Of a stretch of DNA of 64,000 nt, positions 30,016 through 40,436 are shown in pieces. The translations under genes were made by a program, and so were the position numbers. A model generated the notes under the pieces. It had not been told where the DNA came from. It saw only the letters and a list, made by a program, of their open reading frames with translations, and did no database searches. The DNA is from Sphingobium sp. BYY-5 (GTDB taxonomy: Bacteria > Pseudomonadota > Alphaproteobacteria > Sphingomonadales > Sphingomonadaceae). The first letter of the stretch is position 1; the number at the start of each line of letters is the position of its first letter. The stretch lies in contig NZ_JALEBH010000002.1 of the NCBI RefSeq assembly GCF_022758885.1, positions 1,193,501 to 1,257,500 of the forward strand, written 5' to 3'.

Positions 30016-31923
30016 TCAGCGAAACGCGCCGATTGTCGCGATGGCGATCGCCGGAGCTGGGACAGCCGGGCGCTGGAAGGTCAGGCGCAGATAGCGGGCC
30101 TCGCGCGGTGCGGCAAAGGGAATGCGCTGGGTGGCGCGGGCATAGTTGATGTTCTGGAATTCGCCTTCCTGCGGCTTTGTCCAGTTGCTGCCGTCCGTGC
30201 TGGTTTCCACGATGTAGCGCGCGGGCGGGGCCGCCTGCGGGTCGATATGGCGGGTCGGGGTTAGCGCAAAGCCGGCGAGCTTTTCCGTCTTGCCAAGGTC
30301 GATGGTGATGCCGGCCGGCGCCGGGGCGATCCAGGCGGTTTTCGCGTCGTCGTCCAGCACCGCTTCCGCGCCGGGTGCGCTGGCTTTGACGATCTTCCAG
30401 CTATCGCGCGCCACGACGCTGTTGTCCGTGACCAGGGCCGGGGGCAGTTCCGTCGGGGCGACCGAAAGGAACAGGGCGAATTCACGCAGCGTCGGGCCTG
30501 CTTCGGCGGCGGTGGGGCGGAAGCGGATGCGGCGGGGGGTGAGCGGTGCGGGCAGGCGGATGAGGCGCTGAGGACCGACCATATCCTTCGTCGCGATTTC
30601 CCGCCAATTCTCACCGTCGTCGGAGGCGTCGATGGCGAAGCTGGTGGTGCGCAGGCCAAGCGGCAGCCATTCCTGGAGGCGGATGGTGTCGAAGCGGGCG
30701 CCCGGTTGCAGGTCGAGGGTAAGGGTGGCGTCCCTGGCTTCGGCGGGCGCGCACCAGAAGCTGTCCGGGTTGCCGTCCGTCGCATGGGCCGCCGTGCCGC
30801 CAATGTCGGCGCTGGCGCTGGCGACGGCGTTCCGGGCAAGGTCGGTGGCGAAGCTCGCGCGCACGGCATCGCCGAACGCCTGCAGGCTGGCGACGTCGCG
30901 GTCGGCGATGCGGCCGCGCTTGTCGGGGGGCAGGTTGAGGTGAAAGGTCGTGCCGTGGCCGATCGACTGGTCGAACATCTCCATCAGCTTTTGCGGGCTT
31001 TTGACCTGCGCATCCTCATCGGCATGGTAGAACCAGCCGGGCCGGATCGAGACATTGGTTTCGGCGGGCCACCAGAGTTCCGCGCCGCGAACGCCGCTAT
31101 TGCCCTTGACCTGGTCATAGGGTTCGTTGGGCATGGTCGGCCAGCAGGGATCGCCGGCATGGCCATCCTCATTGCCAACCCAACGTATGTCCGCGCCCAG
31201 CGGATCGAAGGTGCAGGCATCCGGTTGCAGCTTGTGAACCAGGTCGATGATGCTCGGCCAGTTATAATAGGGCACCGCGTCAATCTTCCGCGTTTCGCGG
31301 GCGCCGCCATAATAGCCGTCGCCGCCGTTCGCGCCGTCGAACCAGACTTCGAACAGCTCGCCATAGCGGGTGCAGAGTTCGGTCAGTTGCGCGCGATAAT
31401 AGTCGATATAGCTCGGCTGGCCATAGTCGGCGCGGTTGCGGTCCCAGGGGGAGAGATAGACCCCGAAGGCGAGACCCGCGCGGCGGCACGCCTGTTCCAG
31501 CTCGCCGACGATATCGCCCTTGCCGTCCTTATAGGGCGTGTTGCGGATGCAATGGTCGGTCAGCATCGTCGGCCAGAGGCAGAAGCCGTCATGATGCTTG
31601 GCGGTGATGATGAGGCCGGTGAGACCGCCCGCCTTGGCCGCCGCGACGATCTGGTCGGGATCGAAATCGGTCGGGTTGAACAGGCGGACATCCTCGTCGC
31701 CATAGCCCCATTCCTTGTCGGTGAACGTGTTCATCGAAAAATGGATGAAGGCGTACATGCGTCGGTCGTGCCATTTGCGTTGGCGCGGCGAAGGGGTGGC
31801 GCCCCATGGTGCGGGCAGGCCGGGCTTCGCCAGCGCGGTAGCGGGGCCGCGCGGCGCGCAGGCGGTGGCGCCGGCGAGCAGCGATCCGGCCATCAGCGAG
31901 CGGCGGGTAAGGTGCGGGGTCAT
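30016..31923 (-). CDS. GH29 alpha-L-fucosidase with F5/8-type C-terminal domain
   Basis: 635 residues, last gene of the glycan operon. N-terminus has a Tat-like motif (TRRSLM) and a possible lipid-attachment Cys22. Catalytic barrel: WHDRRMYAFIHFSMNTFTDK, ITAKHHDGFCLWPT and LFEVWFDGANGGDGYYGG, where D196 is the likely nucleophile. The HHDGFCLWPT form and overall layout resemble subfamily B (alpha-1,3/1,4) fucosidases, to be treated as tentative. After 330 come carbohydrate-binding beta-sandwiches of the F5/8 type C kind (FDTIRLQEWLPLGLRTTSFA). Removes fucose from glycans in the periplasm or at the surface. Overlaps the preceding gene by ATGA. Confidence 0.9.
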   Translation of the reverse strand: MTPHLTRRSLMAGSLLAGATACAPRGPATALAKPGLPAPWGATPSPRQRKWHDRRMYAFIHFSMNTFTDKEWGYGDEDVRLFNPTDFDPDQIVAAAKAGGLTGLIITAKHHDGFCLWPTMLTDHCIRNTPYKDGKGDIVGELEQACRRAGLAFGVYLSPWDRNRADYGQPSYIDYYRAQLTELCTRYGELFEVWFDGANGGDGYYGGARETRKIDAVPYYNWPSIIDLVHKLQPDACTFDPLGADIRWVGNEDGHAGDPCWPTMPNEPYDQVKGNSGVRGAELWWPAETNVSIRPGWFYHADEDAQVKSPQKLMEMFDQSIGHGTTFHLNLPPDKRGRIADRDVASLQAFGDAVRASFATDLARNAVASASADIGGTAAHATDGNPDSFWCAPAEARDATLTLDLQPGARFDTIRLQEWLPLGLRTTSFAIDASDDGENWREIATKDMVGPQRLIRLPAPLTPRRIRFRPTAAEAGPTLREFALFLSVAPTELPPALVTDNSVVARDSWKIVKASAPGAEAVLDDDAKTAWIAPAPAGITIDLGKTEKLAGFALTPTRHIDPQAAPPARYIVETSTDGSNWTKPQEGEFQNINYARATQRIPFAAPREARYLRLTFQRPAVPAPAIAIATIGAFR

Positions 31924-34190
31924 GGCTTGGCCTTCGATGGTTGAGATTCTGGCGATGTTGAGGATTCAGGAATCAGCCAGACCTCGGCGATCTGGCGGCC
32001 CCGGCCGCTGCCGCCCATGCCCGGCGGGCGGCTCCAGACGAGATCGAGCGTGCCGCTGGCGGTGAGGGATGGCGGGATGGGGAGTTCGACGCGCTGCGGA
32101 TTGGTCGTGCGCGCGGGCGGAGCGGGCAGGGCCGTGCCGTTGGCGGTGAGCGTCAGGGGCAGGCTGTAATCCTCACCCGCCCAGGTGTAGCGCAGGCGAT
32201 AGGCGCGGCCTTTTTCCAGCCCCTCATAATGAAGAGTGAGCGGCTGTTCGAACAACGCCTCGGCATAGCTGAGTTCGGCCATGCGCCAGCCTTCATTGGG
32301 CGTATGTTCGCCCACGCCGTCGATTGCCGTATGCCAGAGCTGCGGGTCGGTGGGATAGCCGGGGCCGCGCACCAGATGCGGCTCGTTGGCCGGATCGCCC
32401 AGATCGTCGTAGAGCGCGAAGTCCGCCATTCCCCAGCGGTCGCCCAGCGCATAAAGTGCCGCGACCCGCTCGGCTTCGGTAGGGAGGGTAAGGGCGGCGG
32501 TCATGTCGCGCTCGACGGCGACACGGTCGTTGAGGTCGATCATCGCGCGGTCGAAATTGGCACCACGCCGCCAGCTGGAGGCGCCATGGCGCTCGACCGA
32601 AAGCTGCATCCCGGCATTCTGGCGGAGCCGGTCGGCCAGAGCCGTTAGCTGGCGATAGAGGTCCGCCGATCGGATACTGTCAGGGCGGGCATAGGCAAAG
32701 CGGGCGGCAGCCACGGCTGGTTCCGCGCCGATAGCTGGCGTTTGGCGTAGCGTGTAGAGCGCCTCGGCCTGATTGGCGCGGGCGCGAGTCAGACGTTCGC
32801 GGATGAGCGCGTCGTAGACGGCGCGGTAGCGGTAGAGGTCGATATGCCAGTCGGCCCATGGCGCGGGGCGAATGGCGTCGATGGCGCTCAGCGTGCGGTC
32901 GATGCCGGAGTTCGATGCAGGATCGCCCTGCCAATTGGTTTCCAGCATCGCCGGGATGGCGGCGAAGGCTGGGTCGCCGATATAGAAATTGGCATAGTCG
33001 CGGGCGATGTCGGCTTGTCCGTCCCAACCCATGGCGAGCCATTGGTGGACGTTCCAGTCATCGTTGATCCCTTCGGAATAGCTGATCGCGCCCCGCGTCC
33101 CCGGCGTGATGTGGGCGAAGATCGTGGCCTCCGCCGATGGGCGCGGATTGACCGGCTCGCGCCCCTGGGTGAGGGCGAAAACGTGGCTCCAGTCGGGGAT
33201 CGGGAACTGCGCCTGCATGGCGTGGGCAGTGTCGGGATAGAGTTCCAGCGGGTAGCGGCCAGCGAGGCGGCGGAGATGCGAGGCAGCGCTCTCGCGCGTC
33301 TGGGGGCCGACGAAGATCGCCGTGAGCCACTTCGGGCGATGGCCAAGTTCGCCGTAAAAGGCGTCGAGATCTCTGGCGTCGAAACCTTGGGTCGAGAGCA
33401 GCAGTTCGGCCTTTGGGAAGCGGGTATGCAGCGTCCTGGACAGGCGCTCGACCAGCGGGAAAAGCCGATCGGGGCTGGTGTGGCCGGGATCGCCGCCGGG
33501 GAAATAGAGGGCGTCGAGCGCGGGCAGGGTCTTGAGGAAAGTGTCGAGATTGCGCGCCTCCGCGTCATCCGCTGCGCCGCCGTCATAGTCGCCCAGTAGC
33601 GGATAGAAGATCGCGACGTCGAGGCCGAGGTCGTGGGTGGCCTGCGCCATGTCCCGCACCGCCTGTTCGGGCGGGACGGGCATCAGGGGCGAGGTCGGCG
33701 CGTCGTCGGAGCGTGGCGATATGATCTGGATGCGGTTCGCGCCCCAGAGCGCGAAATCCTCGATCCGGCGCTTCAGCATCGCCGGGATCCAGGCGTCGTA
33801 GCTGTTATTCTTGAACCGATAGCCGATCTGGGTGCCGCGAATGGCCTGGGCGGGCTTTTCGTTGACCGGAGCGGTGAGCGAGAGCGCCAGATTGTCGCTA
33901 TGCCGCAGCAGCCAGCCCGCGCCATAGACGAAACCGCGCGTGCTGGCGGCGCGGATGGTGACGGTCGCGGCCCGTCGGTCGATGCGGAAGGCTTCCTTGG
34001 ACAGGCTGGCGGGCTGAAAGGCGATGTGCGTGGCGCAGCCCCTGTCGGTCGCGCCGCGTTCCACAAGACGGCGACGCAGGAGATCGGCGGCGGGCTTCGC
34101 CGTGCCGCTACCGGTGATGCAGACCGATTGCAGCGGCACGGTCTGCGTCGCACCGGCGGCGAGCAGGGTCAGGGCCGCCGCAACGCTCAT
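31920..34190 (-). CDS. Unassigned glycoside hydrolase-like protein (GH67/GH20-like N-terminal domain)
   Basis: 756 residues from ATG 34190 (ATGA overlap with GH92); signal peptide [19 protein letters not shown]. Residues 20-110 look like the alpha/beta pre-domain shared by GH20, GH67 and GH84 enzymes (ITGSGTAKPAADLLRRRLVE, then GFVYGAGWLLR). The barrel follows: IRGTQIGYRFKNNSYDAWIP, FALWGANRIQIISPRSDDAP, ALYFPGGDPGHTSPDRLFPL and ELLLSTQGFDARDLDAFYG. Later TRGAISYSEGINDDWNVHQW. No characterised family comes to mind. Catalytic residues cannot be assigned by analogy; conserved D/E in PRSDD, PGGDPGH and YSEGINDD are candidates. Its place in an N-glycan operon suggests an exo-hexosaminidase, glucuronidase or endo-glycosidase role. 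Confidence 0.8.
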   Translation of the reverse strand: MSVAAALTLLAAGATQTVPLQSVCITGSGTAKPAADLLRRRLVERGATDRGCATHIAFQPASLSKEAFRIDRRAATVTIRAASTRGFVYGAGWLLRHSDNLALSLTAPVNEKPAQAIRGTQIGYRFKNNSYDAWIPAMLKRRIEDFALWGANRIQIISPRSDDAPTSPLMPVPPEQAVRDMAQATHDLGLDVAIFYPLLGDYDGGAADDAEARNLDTFLKTLPALDALYFPGGDPGHTSPDRLFPLVERLSRTLHTRFPKAELLLSTQGFDARDLDAFYGELGHRPKWLTAIFVGPQTRESAASHLRRLAGRYPLELYPDTAHAMQAQFPIPDWSHVFALTQGREPVNPRPSAEATIFAHITPGTRGAISYSEGINDDWNVHQWLAMGWDGQADIARDYANFYIGDPAFAAIPAMLETNWQGDPASNSGIDRTLSAIDAIRPAPWADWHIDLYRYRAVYDALIRERLTRARANQAEALYTLRQTPAIGAEPAVAAARFAYARPDSIRSADLYRQLTALADRLRQNAGMQLSVERHGASSWRRGANFDRAMIDLNDRVAVERDMTAALTLPTEAERVAALYALGDRWGMADFALYDDLGDPANEPHLVRGPGYPTDPQLWHTAIDGVGEHTPNEGWRMAELSYAEALFEQPLTLHYEGLEKGRAYRLRYTWAGEDYSLPLTLTANGTALPAPPARTTNPQRVELPIPPSLTASGTLDLVWSRPPGMGGSGRGRQIAEVWLIPESSTSPESQPSKAKP

Positions 34191-36481
34191 GCCGGGCGGC
34201 CGGGACGGTCTTCGGGGCGGCTGGCAAAGGCCTTGTTGGGCGCGGCGCTCATCTCGAAGCGCAGCGTGCCGCCCTTCGCCAGATCGGCATGGGCGATCCA
34301 GCCCTTGGTCCAGGGCTGGCCATTCCACTGGACCGAGCGGACATAGGGGGTGTCGGGGCCGTTATCGGGCGCTTCCACGATCAACCTTTTGCCATTGCCG
34401 AGATTGACCGTCGTGCGGTTGAAGAGCGGGCTGCCCAGCACATAGGTCGCGCTGACCGGATCGACGGGGTAGAAGCCGAGCGAAGACAGGATGAACCAGG
34501 CGCTCATCTGCCCGCAATCGTCATTGCCGATCACGCCGTCAGGTGCGGCCTTGTACATTTCCGTCATCAGGCGGCGGACCATCGCCTGCGTCTTCCACGC
34601 CGCGCCGCAATAGGCGTAGAGATAGGCGACATGGTGGCTTGGCTCGTTGCCATGGGCATATTGGCCGACAAGGCCCGAAATGTCCGGTGGCGCGCCCTCG
34701 GGCAGGGTGGAATCGGCGGTGAACAGGGCGTCCAGTTTCGCCTCGAACGCGGCGTCTCCGCCCATGGCCGCGATCAGGCCATGCACGTCATGCTGGTTGA
34801 GGAAGGTCGCCTGCCAGCTGTTGCTTTCGGTGAAGTCGCGCCATTTCTTGGAGTGTCCCACTGCATTGGGCGCGAAAGGTTCGGCCCAGCTTCCGTCGGC
34901 GAGGCGCGGGCGGGCGAAGTTCAACTTCGTGTCGAAGACGTTGCGCCAGTTGCCCGAACGCTTGCGCAGGCGCGCGGCCTCTGCGCCGGCACCGGCCGCG
35001 TCGGCAATCTGCGCGGCGGCATAGTCGTCATAGCTATATTCCAGCACGCGCGACACGCTTTCGAAAATGCGGTCGGCGGGGATGAAGCCTGTTTCGTCGT
35101 AAAATTGCAGGCCGAGGCTGTTGTCGAGATTGGGCGTCGACCAGTCGAAGCTGCGCCGGGCGATGCCGGGCCAGGCGGCGGCATAGTCGGCCGGGATACC
35201 CTTGGCGCGCGCTTCGGCGAGGACGGCGACACTGTGCCATCCGATCATGCAGCCGGTTTCCACCCCTTGCAACGGCCAGACGGGCGGGCCGAAGGGGCTT
35301 TGCCGGGTCTGGCGGATGAGGTCGGCGGTGAATTCGGCGGCGCGCCTGGGGCGGATCAGCGTCTGAAGCGGGTGAAAGGCGCGATAAGTGTCCCAGAGCG
35401 AATAAGCGCTATAGGCTTCCTCGCCCTTGCTCAGCGCATGGACCTGATGGTCGAGGCCGACATAGCGCCCGTCCACATCGGAAAAGAGCGTCGGGCCAAG
35501 GCTGGCATGATAGAGGGCCGAGGTCAGGATCGTGCGCTGGTCCGTGGTGCCGCCTTCCGCCACGACATGGCCCAGTTCCGCTGCCCAAGCCTGCGCGGCG
35601 GCGGCGCGGTAGCGGTTGAAGTTCCAGTGGGGCGCTTCGGTCTTCAGATTCCTGCGTGCGCCGTCGAGGTCGACCGCTGAAATGCCGCAGCGAATGATAA
35701 GCGGGGCTGCGCCTGCATCCTCATAATGGAGGACGGCTTTCAGGCGTTTGCCCTTGGCGCTGCTGGCGCCTGCGGGCTGGTCGTCGTCGGTGAAGAACTC
35801 GACCCGGCCCGGCGCATGGGAGAATTGCATCGCGAAGAAGATGCGGCGCCCCTTCGCCCAGCGGAAGACGCGGCGGGTGCCGGTGAGGGTGCCGTCCGGT
35901 TCGATCTGGAGCGCGGCTTCGTCGATATAGGGAGACTCGCCCGGCCCCTCCATGACGAGATGGCCCATGTCGATCAGGATATGGGCCGGACCTTGCGGGA
36001 AAAGATAGCGGTGGATGCCGGTGCGCGGCGTGACCGTCAGTTCGGCCCGGACGCCGCTCTCCAGGGACACGGCATAATAGCCGGGTTCCGCCTGTTCTTG
36101 GCTGTAACGCTGGCGATAGCCCTCCTCGGGCCTGTCGATCGGCCCCGGCTGGAGCTGCACGGGGCCGCGCGTCGGGACCACCAGTATGTCGAGCATGTCG
36201 CCGATGCCGGTGCCCGACAAATGGGTATGCGAAAAGCCCAGCAGCGAGGCGTCACCATGATGATAGCCTGAACAGGTGTCCCAGCGCGCCGTGTCGGTGT
36301 CGGGCGATAGCTGCACCATGCCGAAGGGCATGGATGCGCCGGGGAAGGTGTGGCCGTCGCCGCCGGTGCCGATGAAAAGGTCGGGCTTGGTCGTGGAGGT
36401 AGCGGCTTCGAGGCGGGCGGCGCTGGTGAGGGCGAGGGTGGCGCTGGCGCTGAGCAGGCCACGGCGGGTGAGGGTCATCAT
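34187..36481 (-). CDS. GH92 alpha-mannosidase
   Basis: 764 residues with Tat/Sec-like signal ([20 protein letters not shown]). Calcium-dependent exo-alpha-mannosidase (alpha-1,2/1,3/1,4/1,6 depending on member). Family signatures: [80 protein letters not shown] and [20 protein letters not shown] with FYPVDP. Length is typical. Works with GH125 and beta-mannosidase on the mannose core of N-glycans. Overlaps GH125 by 4 bases and the next gene by ATGA. Confidence 0.95.
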   Translation of the reverse strand: MMTLTRRGLLSASATLALTSAARLEAATSTTKPDLFIGTGGDGHTFPGASMPFGMVQLSPDTDTARWDTCSGYHHGDASLLGFSHTHLSGTGIGDMLDILVVPTRGPVQLQPGPIDRPEEGYRQRYSQEQAEPGYYAVSLESGVRAELTVTPRTGIHRYLFPQGPAHILIDMGHLVMEGPGESPYIDEAALQIEPDGTLTGTRRVFRWAKGRRIFFAMQFSHAPGRVEFFTDDDQPAGASSAKGKRLKAVLHYEDAGAAPLIIRCGISAVDLDGARRNLKTEAPHWNFNRYRAAAAQAWAAELGHVVAEGGTTDQRTILTSALYHASLGPTLFSDVDGRYVGLDHQVHALSKGEEAYSAYSLWDTYRAFHPLQTLIRPRRAAEFTADLIRQTRQSPFGPPVWPLQGVETGCMIGWHSVAVLAEARAKGIPADYAAAWPGIARRSFDWSTPNLDNSLGLQFYDETGFIPADRIFESVSRVLEYSYDDYAAAQIADAAGAGAEAARLRKRSGNWRNVFDTKLNFARPRLADGSWAEPFAPNAVGHSKKWRDFTESNSWQATFLNQHDVHGLIAAMGGDAAFEAKLDALFTADSTLPEGAPPDISGLVGQYAHGNEPSHHVAYLYAYCGAAWKTQAMVRRLMTEMYKAAPDGVIGNDDCGQMSAWFILSSLGFYPVDPVSATYVLGSPLFNRTTVNLGNGKRLIVEAPDNGPDTPYVRSVQWNGQPWTKGWIAHADLAKGGTLRFEMSAAPNKAFASRPEDRPGRPA

Positions 36482-37899
36482 AGCGGCGCTCCCAGCAGGT
36501 TCGGCTTGCGACGGGCGAGGTCCAGCATCAGTTCACCGAACAGGCCGTTGGCCCAGGCGAACCAGTGGCGTGTGAAGGTGGTGGCGTCATCCTGGTCGAA
36601 GGCTTCATGGATGAAGCCGGTGCCGCCATGGCTGGCCTTGAGGTGGCGCAGGCACTGGCGGATGGTTGCGTCGTCGTTGCTATTGAGGGCGTGCATGATG
36701 ATCGACATCGGCCAGATCATGCGCAGGCCCGCATGGGGGCCGCCTATGCCCTCGGCGGCCGTGCCCTTGAAGAAATAGGGATTGCGATCGCTCCATGCTG
36801 CGGCGGCGGTGCGCTGGAACAGCGGGTCGCTTGTCGGGGCCGCGCCCAGATAGGCCAGCGCCGACAGGCTCGGCACATTGGCGTCGTCCATGAAATGGCC
36901 GTTGCCGAAGCCGTCCACCTCATAGGCCCAGAGCCGCTGACCCGTCGCCGGATCGATCATCGTGCCATGGGCGCGGGTGGCGGCTTCCACCTCGTCGGCC
37001 AGCGCCTTGGCGTCGGTGGCGAGGGCGTTGTCCTTGGCCGCCTCGCTTGCGACGATGGCGAGTTTACGCAGCGCCGCCACTGCAAAGAGGTTGGCGGGGA
37101 CGAGGAAGGGGAAGATGCAGGCGTCGTCCGAGGGACGATACATGCTGTGGATCATCCCGACCTTCTTCGTCGGTGCGCCATAGCCGTTCAATATCTGCGT
37201 TTCGGTGGCCAGCTTGTCGCGGCGCAGGAAGCGATAGGGGCCTGGGCCGTCCTTGCGCTGCTGTGCGCGGAAGGTGCGGATGCTGGTGCGCGCCGCCTCC
37301 GCCCAGAGCGCGTCGAAGGGGGCGGCGTCGCCGCTGGCTTTCCAATAGTCATGGGCCAGGCGCATCGGATAACAGAGGGAGTCGATCTCCCATTTGCGCT
37401 CCGCGACGCCGGGTTTCATCTCGGTATCGTCGGCCAGCGCCCAGGGAAGGTTGGTCTTCGCCATCGGGTCGCGCATGAAGGCGTTGGCATAGGGATCGAT
37501 CAGGATCGATCGCGCCTGCCGGGCGATGAGGCCATGAAAAAGTTCGCGCAGCTTCGGGTCTTCACGGGCCAAATGGACATAGGGATTGAGCTGTGCCGAA
37601 CTGTCGCGCAGCCACAGGCATTCGATGTCGCCGGTGATGACGAAGGCGTCCGGTTTGCCGTCCGCCATGTCCATGAAGACCGTGGTGTCGAGCGTGTTCG
37701 GATAGCAATTGCCGAACATCCAGCGCAATTCCGGGTCGCCGATCTTCGCGGAGACGCGGACGAGTTCGCGTTCGACGGCTGGGCTGGTGAAGTGGCGATT
37801 GGCGGGACGCTTGCTCTCGAAACGCGGAGCAGCACCGATGACGGGCGTGGCGGTGAGCGCGAGGCTGCCCGCGATCAGGGAGCGGCGGTTCAGCTTCAT
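36478..37899 (-). CDS. GH125 exo-alpha-1,6-mannosidase
   Basis: 473 residues with Tat-like signal ([19 protein letters not shown]). Family features: [71 protein letters not shown] and [20 protein letters not shown], then [20 protein letters not shown] and [10 protein letters not shown]. (alpha/alpha)6-barrel inverting enzyme specific for alpha-1,6-mannose. Overlaps the GH3 stop and GH92 start by 4 bases. Confidence 0.95.
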   Translation of the reverse strand: MKLNRRSLIAGSLALTATPVIGAAPRFESKRPANRHFTSPAVERELVRVSAKIGDPELRWMFGNCYPNTLDTTVFMDMADGKPDAFVITGDIECLWLRDSSAQLNPYVHLAREDPKLRELFHGLIARQARSILIDPYANAFMRDPMAKTNLPWALADDTEMKPGVAERKWEIDSLCYPMRLAHDYWKASGDAAPFDALWAEAARTSIRTFRAQQRKDGPGPYRFLRRDKLATETQILNGYGAPTKKVGMIHSMYRPSDDACIFPFLVPANLFAVAALRKLAIVASEAAKDNALATDAKALADEVEAATRAHGTMIDPATGQRLWAYEVDGFGNGHFMDDANVPSLSALAYLGAAPTSDPLFQRTAAAAWSDRNPYFFKGTAAEGIGGPHAGLRMIWPMSIIMHALNSNDDATIRQCLRHLKASHGGTGFIHEAFDQDDATTFTRHWFAWANGLFGELMLDLARRKPNLLGAPL

Positions 37900-40436
37900 T
37901 TCGGCAGTTCCTGCGTTCCGGTGATGGTGAAGCTGACTTCCGTGCCCTTGGCTTCGCCCGGCTGGCCGCCACCGATGAACAGGCGATAATTGCCGGGACG
38001 CACGGCGCGGTTGCCGTCGCGGTCGACCGTGCTCAGCGCGCGGGGATCGAGGGTGAAGCTCAGCGTCTTTTCCCTGCCCTGCTTCAGGTTGGCGCGCTGG
38101 AAGCCGACCAGATTATGGCGCAGTACCGGGTCGTTGAACGCGCCGATGGTGCGCAAATTCTCTGGCGGGATGAGATAGGCCTGCGCCACTTCCTCACCCT
38201 CACGGGCACCGCTGTTGGTAAGGCGGGCCTTGACCGTCAGCGTACTTCCCGCTGCGATTTCGGCGGGGGCTTGCGCGCGGTCGTAGGCGAAGCTGGTGTA
38301 GCTGAGGCCATGGCCGAAGCCCCAGAGCGGAACCCCGTGGAAATAGCGATAGGTCCGCTCGCGCATATTATAGTCGACGAAGGCGGGCAGGTCGAGCGTC
38401 CTGGCGTAGAAGGTGACGGGCAGGCGGCCGGACGGGGCATAGCGGCCTTCGATCAGGTCGCTGATCGCGGTGCCGCCCGCCTCCCCCGGATACCAGGCGG
38501 CGACCACGGCGTCGGCATGGTCCTTCGCCCATTGCATGGCGACGGCGCTGCCGGACAGCAGGACGACGACCAGCGGCTTGCCAGTCGCCTTGACCGCTTC
38601 GAGCAATTGTTGCTGGGCTTCGGGCAGGGCGATGTCGGTGCGGTCGCCGCCGGAGAAGCCGGGCACCTCGATCTGGAGCGCTTCGCCCTCGACGGCGGGG
38701 GAGAGGCCGACGAAGGCCACCACCGCATCGGCAGCGCGGGCTTCGGCGACGGCGCGGCTGCGCTGAGGCAGAGCGGGCGCGACCCAGGTGAGGCGGATGC
38801 CTTCATCCTCGCTGGCATGGGCGAGTTCCAGGCGAATGCTGTGCGGGCTGGCGTCGGCGAAATGGAGGCGCGCTTCGACGGCGCTGTTGTCGCCATTATC
38901 CGTGACCACTGGCTGGTCGTCGATCCAGAGGCGCACCGGGTCATGGCCGCTGCAATCGAAGCAGCGCGGCACATCGACGCGCAAGATGTGGTCGCCGGGG
39001 CCTTCGGGCAGCAGCGTGCCGGTCCAGCGGACGCCGTAGCGGTTGGCGGGCACGCCTTGCGCGGGCGAGGTGCGGTTCCAGTCGAAATCGACCTTGCGAT
39101 GCGTTTGCGTCGTGACCGGCGCGCCGCTGAAGTCGGGACTGGCGAAAAACTCCGCCTTCAGGCCCGGCGCGAAGGCGGTTTCGGGGATGACCACTGGCAC
39201 ACCCTCGGCCAGCGTGGAGCCTTGGGCATAATGGACGTCGAAGCGCTTGCGCAGTGCGCTAAGCGGCGTCACCGGATCGGCGGCGGTGCCGTGATAATTG
39301 GCCTCCAGCACGTCGAGGCTGTCGGCATTGGGACCGATGACGGCGATGCGCGCGCCGGGTTTCAGGGGCAGGACGCCGTTATTCTGGAGCAGCACCAGCG
39401 ACTTGCGCGCCGCTTCCAGCGCGAGATTGCGGTTGGCGAGGGTGTCGACGGCGCTCGCCGGGATGCTGTCCCAACGGCTTTTCGCGCCGAAGGCATCGCC
39501 CAGCGCCTTGCGCGCGGCGAAGGTGCGGGCGAGCGCGGTGTCGACTGTTTCCCGCGTCGTCAGCCCCTGCGCCAGTGCCTGATCGAGCGCGGCGTAAGCC
39601 TTGCCGCAATTCAGATCCATGCCCGCTTCGATCGCTACGGCCGAAGCGGCGGCGTTGGTCTGGCGGTAACGTTGATAATGGTTGATATTGCCGATCGCGT
39701 CGCAGTCCGACACGACAAGACCGGTAAACCCCCAATCCTTGCGCACGCGCTGGTTGAGCAGCCAGTCCGATGCGCAGACGGGGACCCCGTGAACGCCGTT
39801 ATAGGCGCACATGACCGACAGCGCCTTGCCGTCTGTGAGCGCCATGCGGAAAGCGGGGAGGTAGGTCGCCTCCATGTCATAGGCGCTGGACTGGACGTTG
39901 AAACTGTCGCGTCCAGCCTCCGGGCCGCTATGGGCGACGAGGTGCTTGGGCGTGGCGATGATGCGGGGCTGGCTCAGGTCCGGCCCTTGCAGCCCGCGCA
40001 CATAGCCGACCGCGAGGCTGCCGGTCAGCAGCGGGTCTTCGCCATAGGTTTCCTGTCCCCGCCCCCAGCGCGGGTCGCGGAAGATGTTGATATTGGGCGA
40101 CCAGATGGTGAGGCCCTGATAGCGCAGCCGGTCCTTGCCGGGCAGGCCGTTATATTTGGCGCGGGCTTCGGTGGAGACGACCGTACCGATGCGCTCCATC
40201 AGATCCGGGTCCCAGGTCGCGCCCAGGCCGATCGCCTGCGGAAAGACGGTGGCGACGCCGTTGCGGGCGAGGCCGTGCAGCGCCTCGTTCCAATAATCAT
40301 AGGCGGGGAGTTGGCGGCCGTCAGCCGGTGCGCCGGACTGGAGCTGTGCCGCCTTCTGCGCCGGGGTCATGCTGGCGATCTTCGCTGCAATGTCGGGATC
40401 GACCGACGCGGCAAGGAGGAAGAGGAGCGCGCTCAT
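37896..40436 (-). CDS. GH3 glycosidase with PA14 domain (beta-xylosidase/beta-glucosidase type)
   Basis: 846 residues with signal peptide. Barrel: [55 protein letters not shown] and the nucleophile segment [10 protein letters not shown] (D244). A PA14 domain is inserted at about 420-560 ([16 protein letters not shown] ... [17 protein letters not shown]). Then the second GH3 domain and a fibronectin-III-like C-terminus ([16 protein letters not shown] ... [18 protein letters not shown]). The [10 protein letters not shown] and SDCDAI forms are frequent in beta-xylosidases, which would suit removal of the beta-1,2-xylose of plant N-glycans, but glucosidase activity is equally possible. Confidence 0.85.
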   Translation of the reverse strand: MSALLFLLAASVDPDIAAKIASMTPAQKAAQLQSGAPADGRQLPAYDYWNEALHGLARNGVATVFPQAIGLGATWDPDLMERIGTVVSTEARAKYNGLPGKDRLRYQGLTIWSPNINIFRDPRWGRGQETYGEDPLLTGSLAVGYVRGLQGPDLSQPRIIATPKHLVAHSGPEAGRDSFNVQSSAYDMEATYLPAFRMALTDGKALSVMCAYNGVHGVPVCASDWLLNQRVRKDWGFTGLVVSDCDAIGNINHYQRYRQTNAAASAVAIEAGMDLNCGKAYAALDQALAQGLTTRETVDTALARTFAARKALGDAFGAKSRWDSIPASAVDTLANRNLALEAARKSLVLLQNNGVLPLKPGARIAVIGPNADSLDVLEANYHGTAADPVTPLSALRKRFDVHYAQGSTLAEGVPVVIPETAFAPGLKAEFFASPDFSGAPVTTQTHRKVDFDWNRTSPAQGVPANRYGVRWTGTLLPEGPGDHILRVDVPRCFDCSGHDPVRLWIDDQPVVTDNGDNSAVEARLHFADASPHSIRLELAHASEDEGIRLTWVAPALPQRSRAVAEARAADAVVAFVGLSPAVEGEALQIEVPGFSGGDRTDIALPEAQQQLLEAVKATGKPLVVVLLSGSAVAMQWAKDHADAVVAAWYPGEAGGTAISDLIEGRYAPSGRLPVTFYARTLDLPAFVDYNMRERTYRYFHGVPLWGFGHGLSYTSFAYDRAQAPAEIAAGSTLTVKARLTNSGAREGEEVAQAYLIPPENLRTIGAFNDPVLRHNLVGFQRANLKQGREKTLSFTLDPRALSTVDRDGNRAVRPGNYRLFIGGGQPGEAKGTEVSFTITGTQELPK

